DNA of 59,359 bases from Chloroflexota bacterium (GCA_011523735.1 WTGB01000150.1:1-59359); one strand, 5' to 3'. Positions 16,440 to 25,481 are shown, counted from the first letter of the stretch. Made by a program: numbers and translations. The notes: generated by a model from the sequence alone, not told the origin.

Positions 16440-17738
16440 TTACCCCAATCCAGCTACTTGCCCCGAATCGCGCGGCTCCCGCACCCACCACATTAACAGC
16501 GCCCCGCCAATCAGTCCACAAGCCAGCGAGACAGCAAACAATGCCTCAAGCGTGAAGGCCCCAGCCATCCAACCTGCCAGCACTGGACCCGCGAAACTCA
16601 CCGGGGCGATCAGCGTATTCGTCAGCCCGATGTAGGTCGGCTGCTCCGCCGGCCTGGCGAATTCCAGCACGATATTAAAATGCGACACCCCATCGCTCGC
16701 GATTGCCCCCGCCAGACAGATGAAAGCCGGCGCCAAGCCCAGCACACTCGTCGAACTCAGCGCGAAAACCGCCGCCAGCGCCATGCCCCCGGCCGAAATC
16801 ACCAGATTGCGCTTATGCCCCCAGCGGTCGCCCAGCCAGCCAAATCCCAGCCGCATCACCGCCTGCGCGCCGATGAATATGGCATTGAGCAGTCCGATGT
16901 CGGCCCCCGTCAAGTTGAAGTTGCGATCGGCGTAGATGATGTAGAAACTCACCGCCATCGCGCTCAGACGAAGCAGCGCGTAGCCAGTGAGAAATCGGCG
17001 GTAATTGACATGCTGACGCAATACGGTGGGCAATTGCCGGAAATAATGACGCAGCGGCACCGCCGCCTTGATGTCGCTGCTCTCCGGTTCTCTTGTCAAA
17101 GCCAGCGCGCACCAAGAAATAGCGAGCGGTACGCCGGCGATCAGAAAAAGCGCCGAGAAGTTTCCCGGGTATTCAACCGCGTCCAGAATCTGGCCGACAA
17201 AGTAGGCGCCGATGATGCCCATCAGCAAGCCGCCGCCATCAGCCAAACCGAAAAATATGCCGCGCCGCCTTACAGGTATGACCTTGCCAATCATCGTGAA
17301 CCAGGCCGGCGTGACAATGCCGCCGCCAAAAGCCGCCGTCGCGATGCCGATGAAAAACAGCGCCAGCGCCAAACCCGGCGCGCTAAGAGCGAAAAGCAAA
17401 AGCGCCAAGCCGATCAAAGGGTAGGGCAGACGCTGCAGCAAGCCGCTCCCGAGCAAGACAAAAGGCAGCTTGCGCGGCAGCCGCTCGGCATGATTCGCCA
17501 CGAATAACTGCGGCAGTAAAAAGGACAGGCTGAAGATCGCCGGGATCAGACCAACGGCCACAGTCGAATCGGTGAGTTGGCTGACCAGCAGCGGCATGAT
17601 CGTCTCTTGCGATACCAGGCTGATCGCCAATACATAGAACATGTTGTCCAGTACATTGACGCTGAAATTCCAGTTGTCGTCTTTGCCCTTCGGCGCTGCT
17701 TTAGTCTTCACGCTTAGATTTGTCCGCGTCCGCCTCAC
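16440..17738 (-). CDS. MFS transporter
   Basis: About 432 aa with twelve predicted hydrophobic helices. The opening NWNFSVNVLDNMFYVL and patches such as TPAWFTMIGKV, RRRGIFFGLADG and FGWLGDRWGHKRN (the MFS loop between helices) are shared with the next gene upstream, so the two are tandem paralogues. Such carriers are annotated only as generic MFS; uptake of fucose or a fucosylated oligosaccharide is inferred from the flanking fucosidases. The GTG at 17738 overlaps the upstream gene; another GTG at 17711 is possible and neither has a strong ribosome site. Confidence 0.85.
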   Translation of the reverse strand: MRRTRTNLSVKTKAAPKGKDDNWNFSVNVLDNMFYVLAISLVSQETIMPLLVSQLTDSTVAVGLIPAIFSLSFLLPQLFVANHAERLPRKLPFVLLGSGLLQRLPYPLIGLALLLFALSAPGLALALFFIGIATAAFGGGIVTPAWFTMIGKVIPVRRRGIFFGLADGGGLLMGIIGAYFVGQILDAVEYPGNFSALFLIAGVPLAISWCALALTREPESSDIKAAVPLRHYFRQLPTVLRQHVNYRRFLTGYALLRLSAMAVSFYIIYADRNFNLTGADIGLLNAIFIGAQAVMRLGFGWLGDRWGHKRNLVISAGGMALAAVFALSSTSVLGLAPAFICLAGAIASDGVSHFNIVLEFARPAEQPTYIGLTNTLIAPVSFAGPVLAGWMAGAFTLEALFAVSLACGLIGGALLMWWVREPRDSGQVAGLG

Positions 17739-19011
17739 CCACCGGCGTCGGCGGGATATGCCGCGGCTCCTTCACCCAGACCAGCAGTAGTGCCCCGCCG
17801 ACCAGGCCGCAAGCTATCATCATCTCAAACAGCCTGTCAAAGCCGATGCCAGCCGCCCAACCACCGATGATCGGCGCCAGGAAGACCACCGGCGCCAGCA
17901 AGGTATTGGTCAAGCCGATGAAGGTCGGCTGATCTTCCGGCAAGGCGAATTCCAGCACGATATTCAAATGCGAGATGCGGTCAGCCGCCAGCGCCGTGCC
18001 CAACAGCGCGAAGGCCGGTATCAAGCCCAGCATATTGGTCGCGAATGACGCCAGCAGCGCCGATAGCGCCGCCGCGAAAGCGAAGAGCATCAGGTTGAAT
18101 TTGTGCCCGCGCCGATCCCCCAGCCAGCCAAAAGCCAATTGCATGACTGCCTGACTGCCCAGCAACACCGCCGTCAGCGCCCCCACATCGGCGCCCGTCA
18201 GATTGAAATTCTCGTTGCCATAAACGATGAAAAAACTGCTGCCCATCAAGCTCAAGCGGCTGATCGAATAACCCAGCAGGAAGCGCCTAAAATTGTGATT
18301 GCCCCGCAATATCCCCGGCAAACGCTTGAAGTACCGCTGCAGCGGAATATGCGCCTTGACGACCGGGCTTTCCGGCTCCCGATTCAGCGACAAGCCCACC
18401 CACGATATGCCCATGAAAACCGCCGCCGCGATGAACAACGTGGCGAAATTCTGCGGATAGCCGAAGTCGTCCAGGATGATCCCCACGAAATACGCGCCGA
18501 TGAAGCCCATCAGCGTGCCCAAGCCATCGCTGACACCGAAGAATATGCCCCGCCGATTCACCGGCAGCACCTTGCCGATCATCGTGAACCAGGCCGGCGT
18601 CGCCACGCCCGCGCCGAAGGCTCCCAAGCCAATCACCAGATAGACCGCCAGCAGAGCCACAGTCGGCGCGCTCTGGGCGAAAAACAACACCGCGAACCCG
18701 GCGAAAAAATACGGCACCCGCTCCAGCAGTCCGCCGATCAGCATGACAAATGGCAGCTTCCGCCTCAGCCGTTCCGCATGGTTCGCCGCGAACAGTTGCG
18801 GCAAATAAAACGATATGCTGAATATCGCCGGCACCAAACCAATCGCGATCTTTGACTTCGTCAAATTGCTGATCAGCAGCGGCATGATCGTCTCGCGCGA
18901 GATCAAGCTGAATGCCAGCGTGATAAAGGTGATGTCGATCAGATTGACCGAAAAATTCCAGCGCAGATTCTTCTGTACAAAGGGATCAACTTTTACAGCC
19001 AACTCAGCCAC
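17701..19011 (-). CDS. MFS transporter, tandem paralogue
   Basis: About 436 aa, twelve hydrophobic helices. It matches the following gene along its length (RWNFSVNLIDITF, TPAWFTMIGKVLPVNRRGIFFG, FGWLGDRRGHKFN, EFALPEDQPTFIGLTNT). The GTG at 19011 gives an N-terminus of similar length to the paralogue; the frame is open back to a TTG at 19062, for which I see no ribosome site. It overlaps the next gene by about 38 nt, so the two are probably co-translated. Two adjacent carriers suggest either two fucosylated substrates or paired import and export; nothing in the sequence separates these options. Confidence 0.85.
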   Translation of the reverse strand: MAELAVKVDPFVQKNLRWNFSVNLIDITFITLAFSLISRETIMPLLISNLTKSKIAIGLVPAIFSISFYLPQLFAANHAERLRRKLPFVMLIGGLLERVPYFFAGFAVLFFAQSAPTVALLAVYLVIGLGAFGAGVATPAWFTMIGKVLPVNRRGIFFGVSDGLGTLMGFIGAYFVGIILDDFGYPQNFATLFIAAAVFMGISWVGLSLNREPESPVVKAHIPLQRYFKRLPGILRGNHNFRRFLLGYSISRLSLMGSSFFIVYGNENFNLTGADVGALTAVLLGSQAVMQLAFGWLGDRRGHKFNLMLFAFAAALSALLASFATNMLGLIPAFALLGTALAADRISHLNIVLEFALPEDQPTFIGLTNTLLAPVVFLAPIIGGWAAGIGFDRLFEMMIACGLVGGALLLVWVKEPRHIPPTPVGEADADKSKRED

Positions 19012-19077
19012 CCCCGCCTGTTCGCCATTCCTGCTGCAAATCCGGACATCAACATTCTCCAATCATATCGAAACTTG

Positions 19078-19102
19078 TGGGGGCGACCCTTAAGCCGTCC
19101 GC
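19078..19102. repeat. GTAGGGGCGAC hairpin repeat, degenerate
   Basis: Head GTGGGGGCGACCC and tail CCGTCCGC; arms decayed compared with other copies. CTCTGTGTTT follows at once, so two repeat families abut here. Confidence 0.5.
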
Positions 19103-19116
19103 ATTCTCTGTGTTTC
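19102..19116. repeat. CTCTGTG-type intergenic repeat, short
   Basis: CATTCTCTGTGTTTC, a single CTCTGTG unit plus flank, resembling the copies at 4159 and 12320. Confidence 0.35.
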
Positions 19117-19294
19117 AGTAGTGGCAGTTTAGTCCAACGAATCGCTCTGAAAACGAATTTTCATTGAAGAGTCACCCCTCCCTGATGCTTCACTGAGGAG
19201 AGGGCGCCTTCCAAATCTTGTGATCTGAATGCTGACTTCCAGTTTCAATGGCAGGAAACCGCCAAATTTTGCCTCAACAACTCGTCGAAATCTG

Positions 19295-19342
19295 TAGGGG
19301 CGACCGGCGGGCTGTGTCTACGCGCCCTACCAGGTCGCCCGC
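19295..19342. repeat. GTAGGGGCGAC hairpin repeat, long variant
   Basis: Perfect outer arms GGGCGACC/GGTCGCCC enclose GTGTCTACGCGCCCT, the same inner cassette as the copy at 2811. Confidence 0.8.
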
Positions 19343-19378
19343 AAATTATGAATATCGCCCCCGGCAAAACATATACAG

Positions 19379-19399
19379 CAAACATGTCCCCTCCTCAGC
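19379..19399 (+). repeat. CAAACATGTCC module
   Basis: CAAACATGTCC then CCTCCTCAGC, found again with one change at 59203, both times 35-40 nt after a hairpin repeat. Confidence 0.55.
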
Positions 19400-19489
19400 T
19401 AATGCTTCGGATGCCCGCCAGTAGCGCAGTGTCTACGCGCGCTAGAGATGGCGGGAAGGGGCTCGGGCGAGGGGCAGGCAAACGCTACC

Positions 19490-20875
19490 TTATCGCCGAA
19501 TCTCCAACGAATGCGCCGGCGAGTCAGGCAGATCGTCGGGCAGCTCAATCCGCAGATCGGCGCCGTCTTGCCGCCAGCTCAATTCAGCATCGCGTCCGAG
19601 CAGGCGAATCTCCGCTCTTTTGGGCGCGTCGAGACTTTCTATCGCGATCTCGCTCTCGGCGGGTCTGCCCAGCAGCGTGGCGTATAGCGCCTCGTCTATC
19701 TCGGTGAAGCGAATCTCCAAGCCCCCCGTCGTCTTGCCTTCCGCTCGCCGCCAAGGGCGCGTATCAAATATCGCCGCCCCGTTGACATCCAGCCAGCGTC
19801 CCAGGCCACGCAGGCGCTCAGCTTGATTCGCCGGGATCGTCCCGTCCGCCATCGGTCCCACATTCAGCAGCAAATTGCCGTTCTTGCTGACGATATCGAC
19901 GAACATGTGAATCAACTCGTCCTCCGCCAAAAGTTGTTCATCGCCCTCGTTGCGGTTATAACCGAAGCTATGGCCGATGCCGCGACAGGACTCCCACTTC
20001 CCCGCTTGTATCTCATCAAACTGCGCGTACTCCGGCGTCACGAAGTCGTAATGCGGTCCCCGCGGCGGCGCCAGCGGCTCGCCCTCTTTGGGCACGGTAT
20101 CGCGGGACTGCGTGAAACGGTCGTTGATGACGCCCTCCGGCACATTGTTGTAGTAGTAGGCGAAGAGTTCGCCCAGGTCAGCCGCAGCCGGATAGCCGAT
20201 ATCGTTCCACATCAGCGACGGCTGATAGCGGTCGATCAACTCGCGCCAGTGCGCCAGCGAATACTCGACGAATTCCGGAGTCTGCACGATCGTGCCCCAG
20301 ACATCGGGAATATCTTGGATGCGCGCCTCGTTGAAAGCCCAATCCAGCCCGCCCGAGTAGTACAGTCCCATGCGCATGCCACGTTTCCGCACCGCCGCCG
20401 TCAGCTCGCCGACCACATCGCGCTGAGTGTGATAGCCTGGCTTATGCGGACAAGGATAATCGCTCTTCCACAAGGTGAAGCCATCGTGATGCTTTGTAGT
20501 CAGGACGACATATCGCGCGTTGGCATCGGCGAATAGCGCCGCCATTTCCTCCGCCTGCCAGCGCCGCAGCGCCGAATTAAAGCCCGCCGCGAAGTCGTCA
20601 TAATGAAATCCCGCGCCGTAATGCTTGTTGTGCCATGCCCGCGTCGGGCTGTCTTCAAATTTGAGCGTGTTCAAGTACCATTCGGCGTAAGAATTGTTGC
20701 GGAACCAGTCGCTCATATCCCCGCTTTGGAAGACTTCGCCGATGTCCCCGCCATGCGGCGCCCAAGCCGGCACCGAATACAAACCCCAATGGATGAATAT
20801 CCCCAGCTTCGCCTCGTCGTACCAAGCCGGCACTTGATGCTGCCGCACCGATTCTAGCGTCGGTTCAAATGTCAT
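19490..20875 (-). CDS. Alpha-L-fucosidase, GH29 family
   Basis: 461 aa. This is the copy closest to classical bacterial GH29 fucosidases: KLGIFIHWGLYSVPAW (23-38), LTTKHHDGFTLW (125-136), GLYYSGGLDW (170-179) and LMWNDIGYP with probable nucleophile Asp225. A short C-terminal beta domain ends the chain. No signal peptide, so cytoplasmic. The ATG is preceded by GAGGGG about 7 nt upstream. The following genes on this strand are the two MFS transporters, across a 480-base gap with several repeat elements. Confidence 0.93.
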   Translation of the reverse strand: MTFEPTLESVRQHQVPAWYDEAKLGIFIHWGLYSVPAWAPHGGDIGEVFQSGDMSDWFRNNSYAEWYLNTLKFEDSPTRAWHNKHYGAGFHYDDFAAGFNSALRRWQAEEMAALFADANARYVVLTTKHHDGFTLWKSDYPCPHKPGYHTQRDVVGELTAAVRKRGMRMGLYYSGGLDWAFNEARIQDIPDVWGTIVQTPEFVEYSLAHWRELIDRYQPSLMWNDIGYPAAADLGELFAYYYNNVPEGVINDRFTQSRDTVPKEGEPLAPPRGPHYDFVTPEYAQFDEIQAGKWESCRGIGHSFGYNRNEGDEQLLAEDELIHMFVDIVSKNGNLLLNVGPMADGTIPANQAERLRGLGRWLDVNGAAIFDTRPWRRAEGKTTGGLEIRFTEIDEALYATLLGRPAESEIAIESLDAPKRAEIRLLGRDAELSWRQDGADLRIELPDDLPDSPAHSLEIRR

Positions 20876-21278
20876 CAGTTTTCCCCTCGTATGTCTACCG
20901 CCCGATTCGTCTTTCCCGCTTCCAATTCATACGTGAACATTTGGTCGCCTATGCGGCATCTATTCATGCTACGCTGACAAGTATGGACAGCCACGTTTAC
21001 AAACAGTTCACAACCGCCACGCATAGCCGGGCGAGATCTTTGTCAGCTTTGCCCCGCCGAATGGGGGCTTCATCTATACTGTATCGAAACAGTCTGGAGA
21101 TTCTGCGCATAATCACTCTTATGTTTTCGTCAATTTATGTCCCATTCCCATACCGGATATGTCCCATTGATGTCCTTTTGCTACACTTTTCCATCAATTT
21201 TTCGCGACGCGGAATCGCCACCGCCTCTGCAATTCATGTCCCTGATTCTGCGTCGACGGTCGCGGTTTTCGTCAGGCG
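20876..21278. other. Non-coding gap upstream of the GH29 gene
   Basis: About 400 bases between the beta-propeller stop and the GH29 start, both leftward. It should hold the GH29 promoter. I could not pick out a convincing -35/-10 pair or operator, and no reading frame here looks like a gene. Confidence 0.5.
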
Positions 21279-22148
21279 TCAAAGCGCTGCCCGCCGCAAA
21301 CTCCCATCGGACAATGCCAGGATCAACTGCCCGCCGCGCTCATCCAGCAGCAGGCAATCGACGCCTCCAGCGGCAATCTCGGACCAAGTCCCGCCGCCGT
21401 CCCGCGAGCGCCGCGCCGCGTCATCCACCTGCGCGACCAGCGTTCCGTCTTCCGCCAACGCAATCGCATTGACCGCGCTATCAGTCTCGAGCAGCCGCGT
21501 CCAACTCTCGCCACTATCGGTAGAATGCAGCAGACCATGCGACTCCGTGCCAGCATAGATCGCCGCGCCATCAGGCGATGTCGCCAGACTCAACACCGTC
21601 TCATCGTCCGCCGGCATGCGCTTGTCCCGCCAGAGCTTGCCCCCGTTCTCACTGCGATAGATGCCGCTGCTTGTGCCGGCATAGACGATGCTGTCGTCGG
21701 CGAAGCCCGGCGAAAGCGCCAGGCAGTTGACGCTATGATCGAAAAGCCCGTGATTATTGGCGCGCCAGGTCTTGCCGCCGTCGGTCGAGCGGAAGACGCC
21801 ATCTTCAAAACTGCCCGCCAATATATAGCCAAGGCCAGCGGAATCGGGAGCGAGAGCCAGGCAGGTTACCAGGGGCGGCGGCGCGCGAAACGCTATCGCT
21901 TCCCAGTTGCGCCCGCCATCGGTCGAGCGGGCCACGCCGCCATGGATGCCCGCCAGCAACAGGTCCCTCGAGGCATCGACAGCGACCGCAAGCGTCGGCA
22001 AGTCTTCCCCGGGGCGCCAGCGCTGGTAGAGATTCTGCGCTTCGCCAGCCTCGCCGATTTGGTACAAGCCCGTCTGCCGCGCGGCGTAGATCATTTCGCC
22101 GGCTTGGAGGAGAGCGTGTGTTCTTTCCATCAGTTCAATCGCTGTCAT
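21279..22148 (-). CDS. BNR/Asp-box beta-propeller protein (Ycf48/sortilin-like repeats)
   Basis: 289 aa composed of repeated Asp-box units (STDGGRNW, STDGGKTW, SENGGKLW, STDSGESW), each closing a propeller blade, with a further RDGGGTW near the C-terminus. No signal peptide or transmembrane helix, so cytoplasmic, which is unusual for sialidase-type propellers. The ATG follows the stop codon of the chaperonin-like gene with no gap (TAA-ATG), so the two are almost certainly co-translated. A scaffold or client-binding role for the chaperonin-like partner is inference. Confidence 0.8.
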   Translation of the reverse strand: MTAIELMERTHALLQAGEMIYAARQTGLYQIGEAGEAQNLYQRWRPGEDLPTLAVAVDASRDLLLAGIHGGVARSTDGGRNWEAIAFRAPPPLVTCLALAPDSAGLGYILAGSFEDGVFRSTDGGKTWRANNHGLFDHSVNCLALSPGFADDSIVYAGTSSGIYRSENGGKLWRDKRMPADDETVLSLATSPDGAAIYAGTESHGLLHSTDSGESWTRLLETDSAVNAIALAEDGTLVAQVDDAARRSRDGGGTWSEIAAGGVDCLLLDERGGQLILALSDGSLRRAAL

Positions 22149-23756
22149 TTACGGCTCCGTCATGGTTTCGGGCTCGCGGTGCAAAACCAACACGTCAATC
22201 GTCAACGCGAGCGCGGCGCTAGCCACTGCCCGCTGCAGCGCTTCGACCTGCACCTGCGCCACATCGACGATGCCGGCCTCCGCCATATTGACGATGCCGC
22301 CCTTCATCACATCGAAGCCGCAGCCATCCGCGCATTGTCCCAGTTCCGCCAATGCCTCGCTGGGGTCGTAGCCGGCATTCTCCAGCAATTGGCGTATCGG
22401 CGCTTCGGCCGCCTCCGCCAGGATCAGCCTCGCGGCGCGGCTCTCCAGGTCTGCCTGCACCTCCGCCTCAGCCAGCAGCCAATCGCGACAGCGCAACAGC
22501 GCGACCCCGCCACCAGGTATCACGCCGCCCGCGGCCGCGGCTCGCAGGGCGCGAATAGCGCGCTCCGCCAGTTCCTTTCGCTGCCTGATCTCATCTTTGG
22601 CGATGCCGCCCACATAGACGGTCGCCAGCCCGCCGTTGAGCGCCCCCAGGCGATTCAGCGCCCGCCCGCGACTGTCGTCATCTTCGGTCTCGGCGTAAGT
22701 CCTGCGCAGGCGGCGGACCTGCTCGCGGATCAGCTTGGGATCGCCCTTGCCGCTGGCGAAACCGAAATTCTTGTCATCCGCCCAGACCCAGCGCGCCCAA
22801 CCAAAGTCAGGCGCTTTGACCGTCGCCAGCGATTCCCCGGCTTTCTGCAAGATCGGTCGCCCGCCGGTCAAAAGGGCGATGTCTTCCTGCGCCAGGCTCA
22901 AGTCGCCGGGATGATATTCATCGAGCTTGACAATAACCGTGCGTATCTTTTCTCGCAGCCGCTTGTCAAGCACAACGGACAGACCCTTCTCCGAGATGGA
23001 GTCGACGATCAGCAGCAACTGCTTGATGCCGGAGCGCAGCGCCAATTGCATCACGGGCACCAGTTCGGCCGGCTCCTCGATCTCCATATCGGTTACCAGG
23101 ACCGCGGCTTCATGCAGCTCCGCGACCGGACGCTGGCCCCCGCGCAGCATCTCTTTAGATTGGGCGCCGCCCTTCCAATAGCTGCCTTCGACGTAGTTGT
23201 GCTCTATGCCTCGTCCATGCCCGGCGCGCACATCCACTTGTCCATATTGGCCCAGCGTGTGCAGCGCTTCGCCCAGGATGGCTGCCATCTCCTCGTCATA
23301 GCAGACGGAGAAAGCGAGGTCCTGCAATTCCGCTTCCGTACGCAGTTGCCGCGCATCGGCTGTCATGCGCTGGCTGAGAGCGGGGAAAAGCGCCAGCAGT
23401 CGGGAGCGCAAACGCATCGGGTCAGCGCCGGCGGCGATGAAACGCAAACCTTCAGTGTAGATTGTTCCGTAGAGCAGGGCAGTGGTGGCGGCGCCATCGC
23501 CAACATGCTGGCGCGTCTTCCAGACGACCTGCCGCAGCAGCATTGCGCCCACATCGTCGGCCTGCTCCGGCAAGGCGATAATGCGGCGGGCGATCAAGCC
23601 TCCATCGTCCAGCAACTCGAACTTGTCCAGATTCTGCGCGATCGACCGGCGCGGCAGCGGGCCCAGCGTCGGCGCGATGGCATTCACCAGCGTCCTGATG
23701 CCGCGGCGCAGCGCTTGCTGCGTCTCCGGCTGATGAATAACTTTAGGCTTTGGCAT
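22149..23756 (-). CDS. Divergent chaperonin-like protein (Cpn60/TCP-1 superfamily)
   Basis: 535 aa. The chaperonin fold is recognisable from DDGGLIARRI, VGDGAATTALL (nucleotide loop, Asp kept) and GGVIPGGGVALLR. It is not an ordinary GroEL. Aligned backwards from GGGVAL, the position of the GroEL catalytic Asp398 is Arg here (AERAIRALRAA). The intermediate region is poorly conserved and the GGM-rich tail is missing. No groES lies beside it; instead a beta-propeller gene follows without a gap. Probably a specialised or ATP-binding but hydrolysis-impaired paralogue; the main groEL should be elsewhere in the genome. The start has only a weak GGA upstream. Confidence 0.83.
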   Translation of the reverse strand: MPKPKVIHQPETQQALRRGIRTLVNAIAPTLGPLPRRSIAQNLDKFELLDDGGLIARRIIALPEQADDVGAMLLRQVVWKTRQHVGDGAATTALLYGTIYTEGLRFIAAGADPMRLRSRLLALFPALSQRMTADARQLRTEAELQDLAFSVCYDEEMAAILGEALHTLGQYGQVDVRAGHGRGIEHNYVEGSYWKGGAQSKEMLRGGQRPVAELHEAAVLVTDMEIEEPAELVPVMQLALRSGIKQLLLIVDSISEKGLSVVLDKRLREKIRTVIVKLDEYHPGDLSLAQEDIALLTGGRPILQKAGESLATVKAPDFGWARWVWADDKNFGFASGKGDPKLIREQVRRLRRTYAETEDDDSRGRALNRLGALNGGLATVYVGGIAKDEIRQRKELAERAIRALRAAAAGGVIPGGGVALLRCRDWLLAEAEVQADLESRAARLILAEAAEAPIRQLLENAGYDPSEALAELGQCADGCGFDVMKGGIVNMAEAGIVDVAQVQVEALQRAVASAALALTIDVLVLHREPETMTEP

Positions 23757-23998
23757 GCGTTCCAGGCACAGACGGCAAGAATAAGTCCAGGAAGAAAACG
23801 CGATTGTTCACGTCAAACAAACGCTCGCAAGCATACCACATAAGGTTTTCAACTGCCAAAGCGGCTTTGGTCGGGGAGGATAAATTATGAGAGTATCATT
23901 ATTCGTTGAAGATCTATGGATGACTCGCTGAGCCGCTATTTGCTTGAGGCGCCCGGATAAACCGCTTCCCTCACGACTCCATGAGCGAGGACAGGTTT

Positions 23999-24027
23999 TT
24001 GACAAATCGCCGTTCCTCGTCTACTAT
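23999..24027 (+). promoter_or_regulatory. Sigma-70-type promoter of the ABC sugar transport operon
   Basis: Consensus TTGACA (23999-24004), a 17-nt spacer and TACTAT (24022-24027). It predicts a leader of about 130 nt before the binding-protein start. Confidence 0.65.
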
Positions 24028-24088
24028 CATATTCGTAAGAGATAGCGAGACGACAGTTGTTTCTCGATTGATTTGCGGATGACAGGTC

Positions 24089-24098
24089 AAAGGAGGTG
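24089..24098 (+). promoter_or_regulatory. Orphan full-consensus Shine-Dalgarno
   Basis: AAAGGAGGTG lies in the leader 70 nt before the chosen ATG, with no ATG, GTG or TTG at normal spacing after it. The nearest candidate, TTG at 24115, would give an 18-codon frame ending in a TGA that overlaps the binding-protein ATG. Confidence 0.35.
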
Positions 24099-24167
24099 CG
24101 ACGGCGAATAGCGATTGACCGGGTGTGTGATATTGTATCTGGAGTTTATGCAGAGAAAGGAAAGATC

Positions 24168-25481
24168 ATGAGCAGAGAAAAACTTTCACGCCGCGCCTTT
24201 TTGAAGCTCGCGGCCGCTAGTAGTTCCGGTGTTGCGCTCGCGGGGCTTGGTCCCTTGAGCAGCATCGCCAGCGCCCAGGACAGTGTTGAGTTGACCTTCG
24301 GCCGGCACTGGGAAGCGGCCTTCCGTCCGCGCCAGGCTGAATACGACGAAGGTTTCATGGAGCGGCATCCGGATATCTCGATCAACATCACCTACAACAC
24401 CTGGGCCGATCACAATAACGTGGTGCCTGCCTGGGCGGCCGCCGGGACTTTGCCCGACATCATCTACGTACACGGCAGCCGCGCTACCCCGTGGGCGCAT
24501 GAGGGCATCATCATTGACATCCACGATATTGTCACCGCTGACGAAGAGTTCAATGTCGATGGCATGTGGGAAGAATCGGTTCGGCTCTATCGCGTTAACG
24601 GTCGCATCCATGCGCTTCCCTACGATCACGGTCCGATCATCCTTGGTTACAACAAGGACATGTTCGACGCTGCCGGCATGGACTATCCGAGCGAAGACTG
24701 GACGATGGAAGACATGGCGGCAGCCGCCATCGAGTTGACCGATCCCGACATGGGCGTCTGGGGCTGGGATGGTCGACTGGATCTGGGCAATGGCGGTGGC
24801 GGCTTCTTCACCGGCGCCTGGGGCGGCGTCCATATGAACGAAGATGAAACCGCGATGACGATGGATACGCCCGAAGTTCGCGCAGCGCTCAACCACTGGT
24901 ATAACCTGACGCATGTGGAAAATGCCGGCGCAAGCGGCACTGAGATGGAGGCCTTCCCCAATTCGCAACCCTTCCGGGCCGGTGTCGCTGCTATGGGCCA
25001 TATTGCGACCTGGAGCACGCCGAGCATGCGCGCGCTGGCGAATTTTGAGTGGGATGTCGCGCCGACGCCCATGGGCGCTGATGGTTCGCGCTATACGGGC
25101 GCTTTCGGCAGTGGCTATGGCATCACGCCGACCAGTGATAAGCCCGATGTCGCCTGGCGCTACCTGCGTGAATATCTGTCACTGGATGGCATGATCTTCA
25201 TGTGGAGCCTTTCGGGCCGCGGTTCACCGGCGCGTCCGGAGGGCTTGGAAGTTTGGCTGAATTCCGACCCGGCGCCGCCCAGCGGTCGTTACTTCCTGGA
25301 AGCCATGTTCGACTACGCAGTGACAGGTCCTCCCTTCCAGTCCCTGGCTGCTGCGCAGGTCAGCCAAATTCTGAGTCGTGAGGCCGACCTGCTGCGTCTG
25401 GGCGAAACCTCGGTCGAAGAGGCTATCGCCACCATCACGGAAGAGGGCAACGCTGCTCTCGACGACGTAGCGGACATGTAG
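24168..25481 (+). CDS. ABC transporter sugar-binding protein, Tat-exported
   Basis: 437 aa. The N-terminus has a twin-arginine signal with the full motif SRRAFLK (residues 7-13), a hydrophobic stretch and a probable cut after SAQD-like residues near 38. The mature part is a family 1 extracellular solute-binding protein (ITYNTWADHNNVVPAWAAAG, LPYDHGPIILGYNKDMF), typical of oligosaccharide binding. ATG at 24168 follows AAAGGAAA; the 24-codon in-frame extension upstream does not fit a Tat signal. First gene of an operon with two permeases and a predicted hairpin after it. Confidence 0.92.
   Translation: MSREKLSRRAFLKLAAASSSGVALAGLGPLSSIASAQDSVELTFGRHWEAAFRPRQAEYDEGFMERHPDISINITYNTWADHNNVVPAWAAAGTLPDIIYVHGSRATPWAHEGIIIDIHDIVTADEEFNVDGMWEESVRLYRVNGRIHALPYDHGPIILGYNKDMFDAAGMDYPSEDWTMEDMAAAAIELTDPDMGVWGWDGRLDLGNGGGGFFTGAWGGVHMNEDETAMTMDTPEVRAALNHWYNLTHVENAGASGTEMEAFPNSQPFRAGVAAMGHIATWSTPSMRALANFEWDVAPTPMGADGSRYTGAFGSGYGITPTSDKPDVAWRYLREYLSLDGMIFMWSLSGRGSPARPEGLEVWLNSDPAPPSGRYFLEAMFDYAVTGPPFQSLAAAQVSQILSREADLLRLGETSVEEAIATITEEGNAALDDVADM

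Larger units (their letters stand above)
19012..19489. other. Intergenic region with several repeat modules
   Basis: Roughly 480 bases between an MFS gene and a GH29 gene, both leftward. It holds two hairpin repeats, one CTCTGTG stretch (19102-19116) and the CAAACATGTCC module. It must also contain the promoter of the MFS-GH29-kinase transcript unless that is read through from the fucosidase. No gene-like frame of its own. Confidence 0.6.
23757..24167 (+). other. Regulatory region upstream of the sugar-binding protein gene
   Basis: A 410-base divergent gap between the chaperonin-like gene and the ABC operon. It holds a strong promoter-like pair and a full Shine-Dalgarno consensus lying far from the chosen start (both listed separately). 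No tRNA or gene-like frame seen. Confidence 0.6.

Noticed and set aside
22149..23756. Annotation as the housekeeping groEL
   Set aside because: Catalytic Asp replaced, no GGM tail, no groES neighbour; only superfamily-level similarity.
21525..23843. 772-aa open frame antisense to the chaperonin-like and propeller genes
   Set aside because: Caused by the codon bias of the two genes on the other strand; low-complexity Arg/Gln-rich sequence, no domain, no ribosome site.
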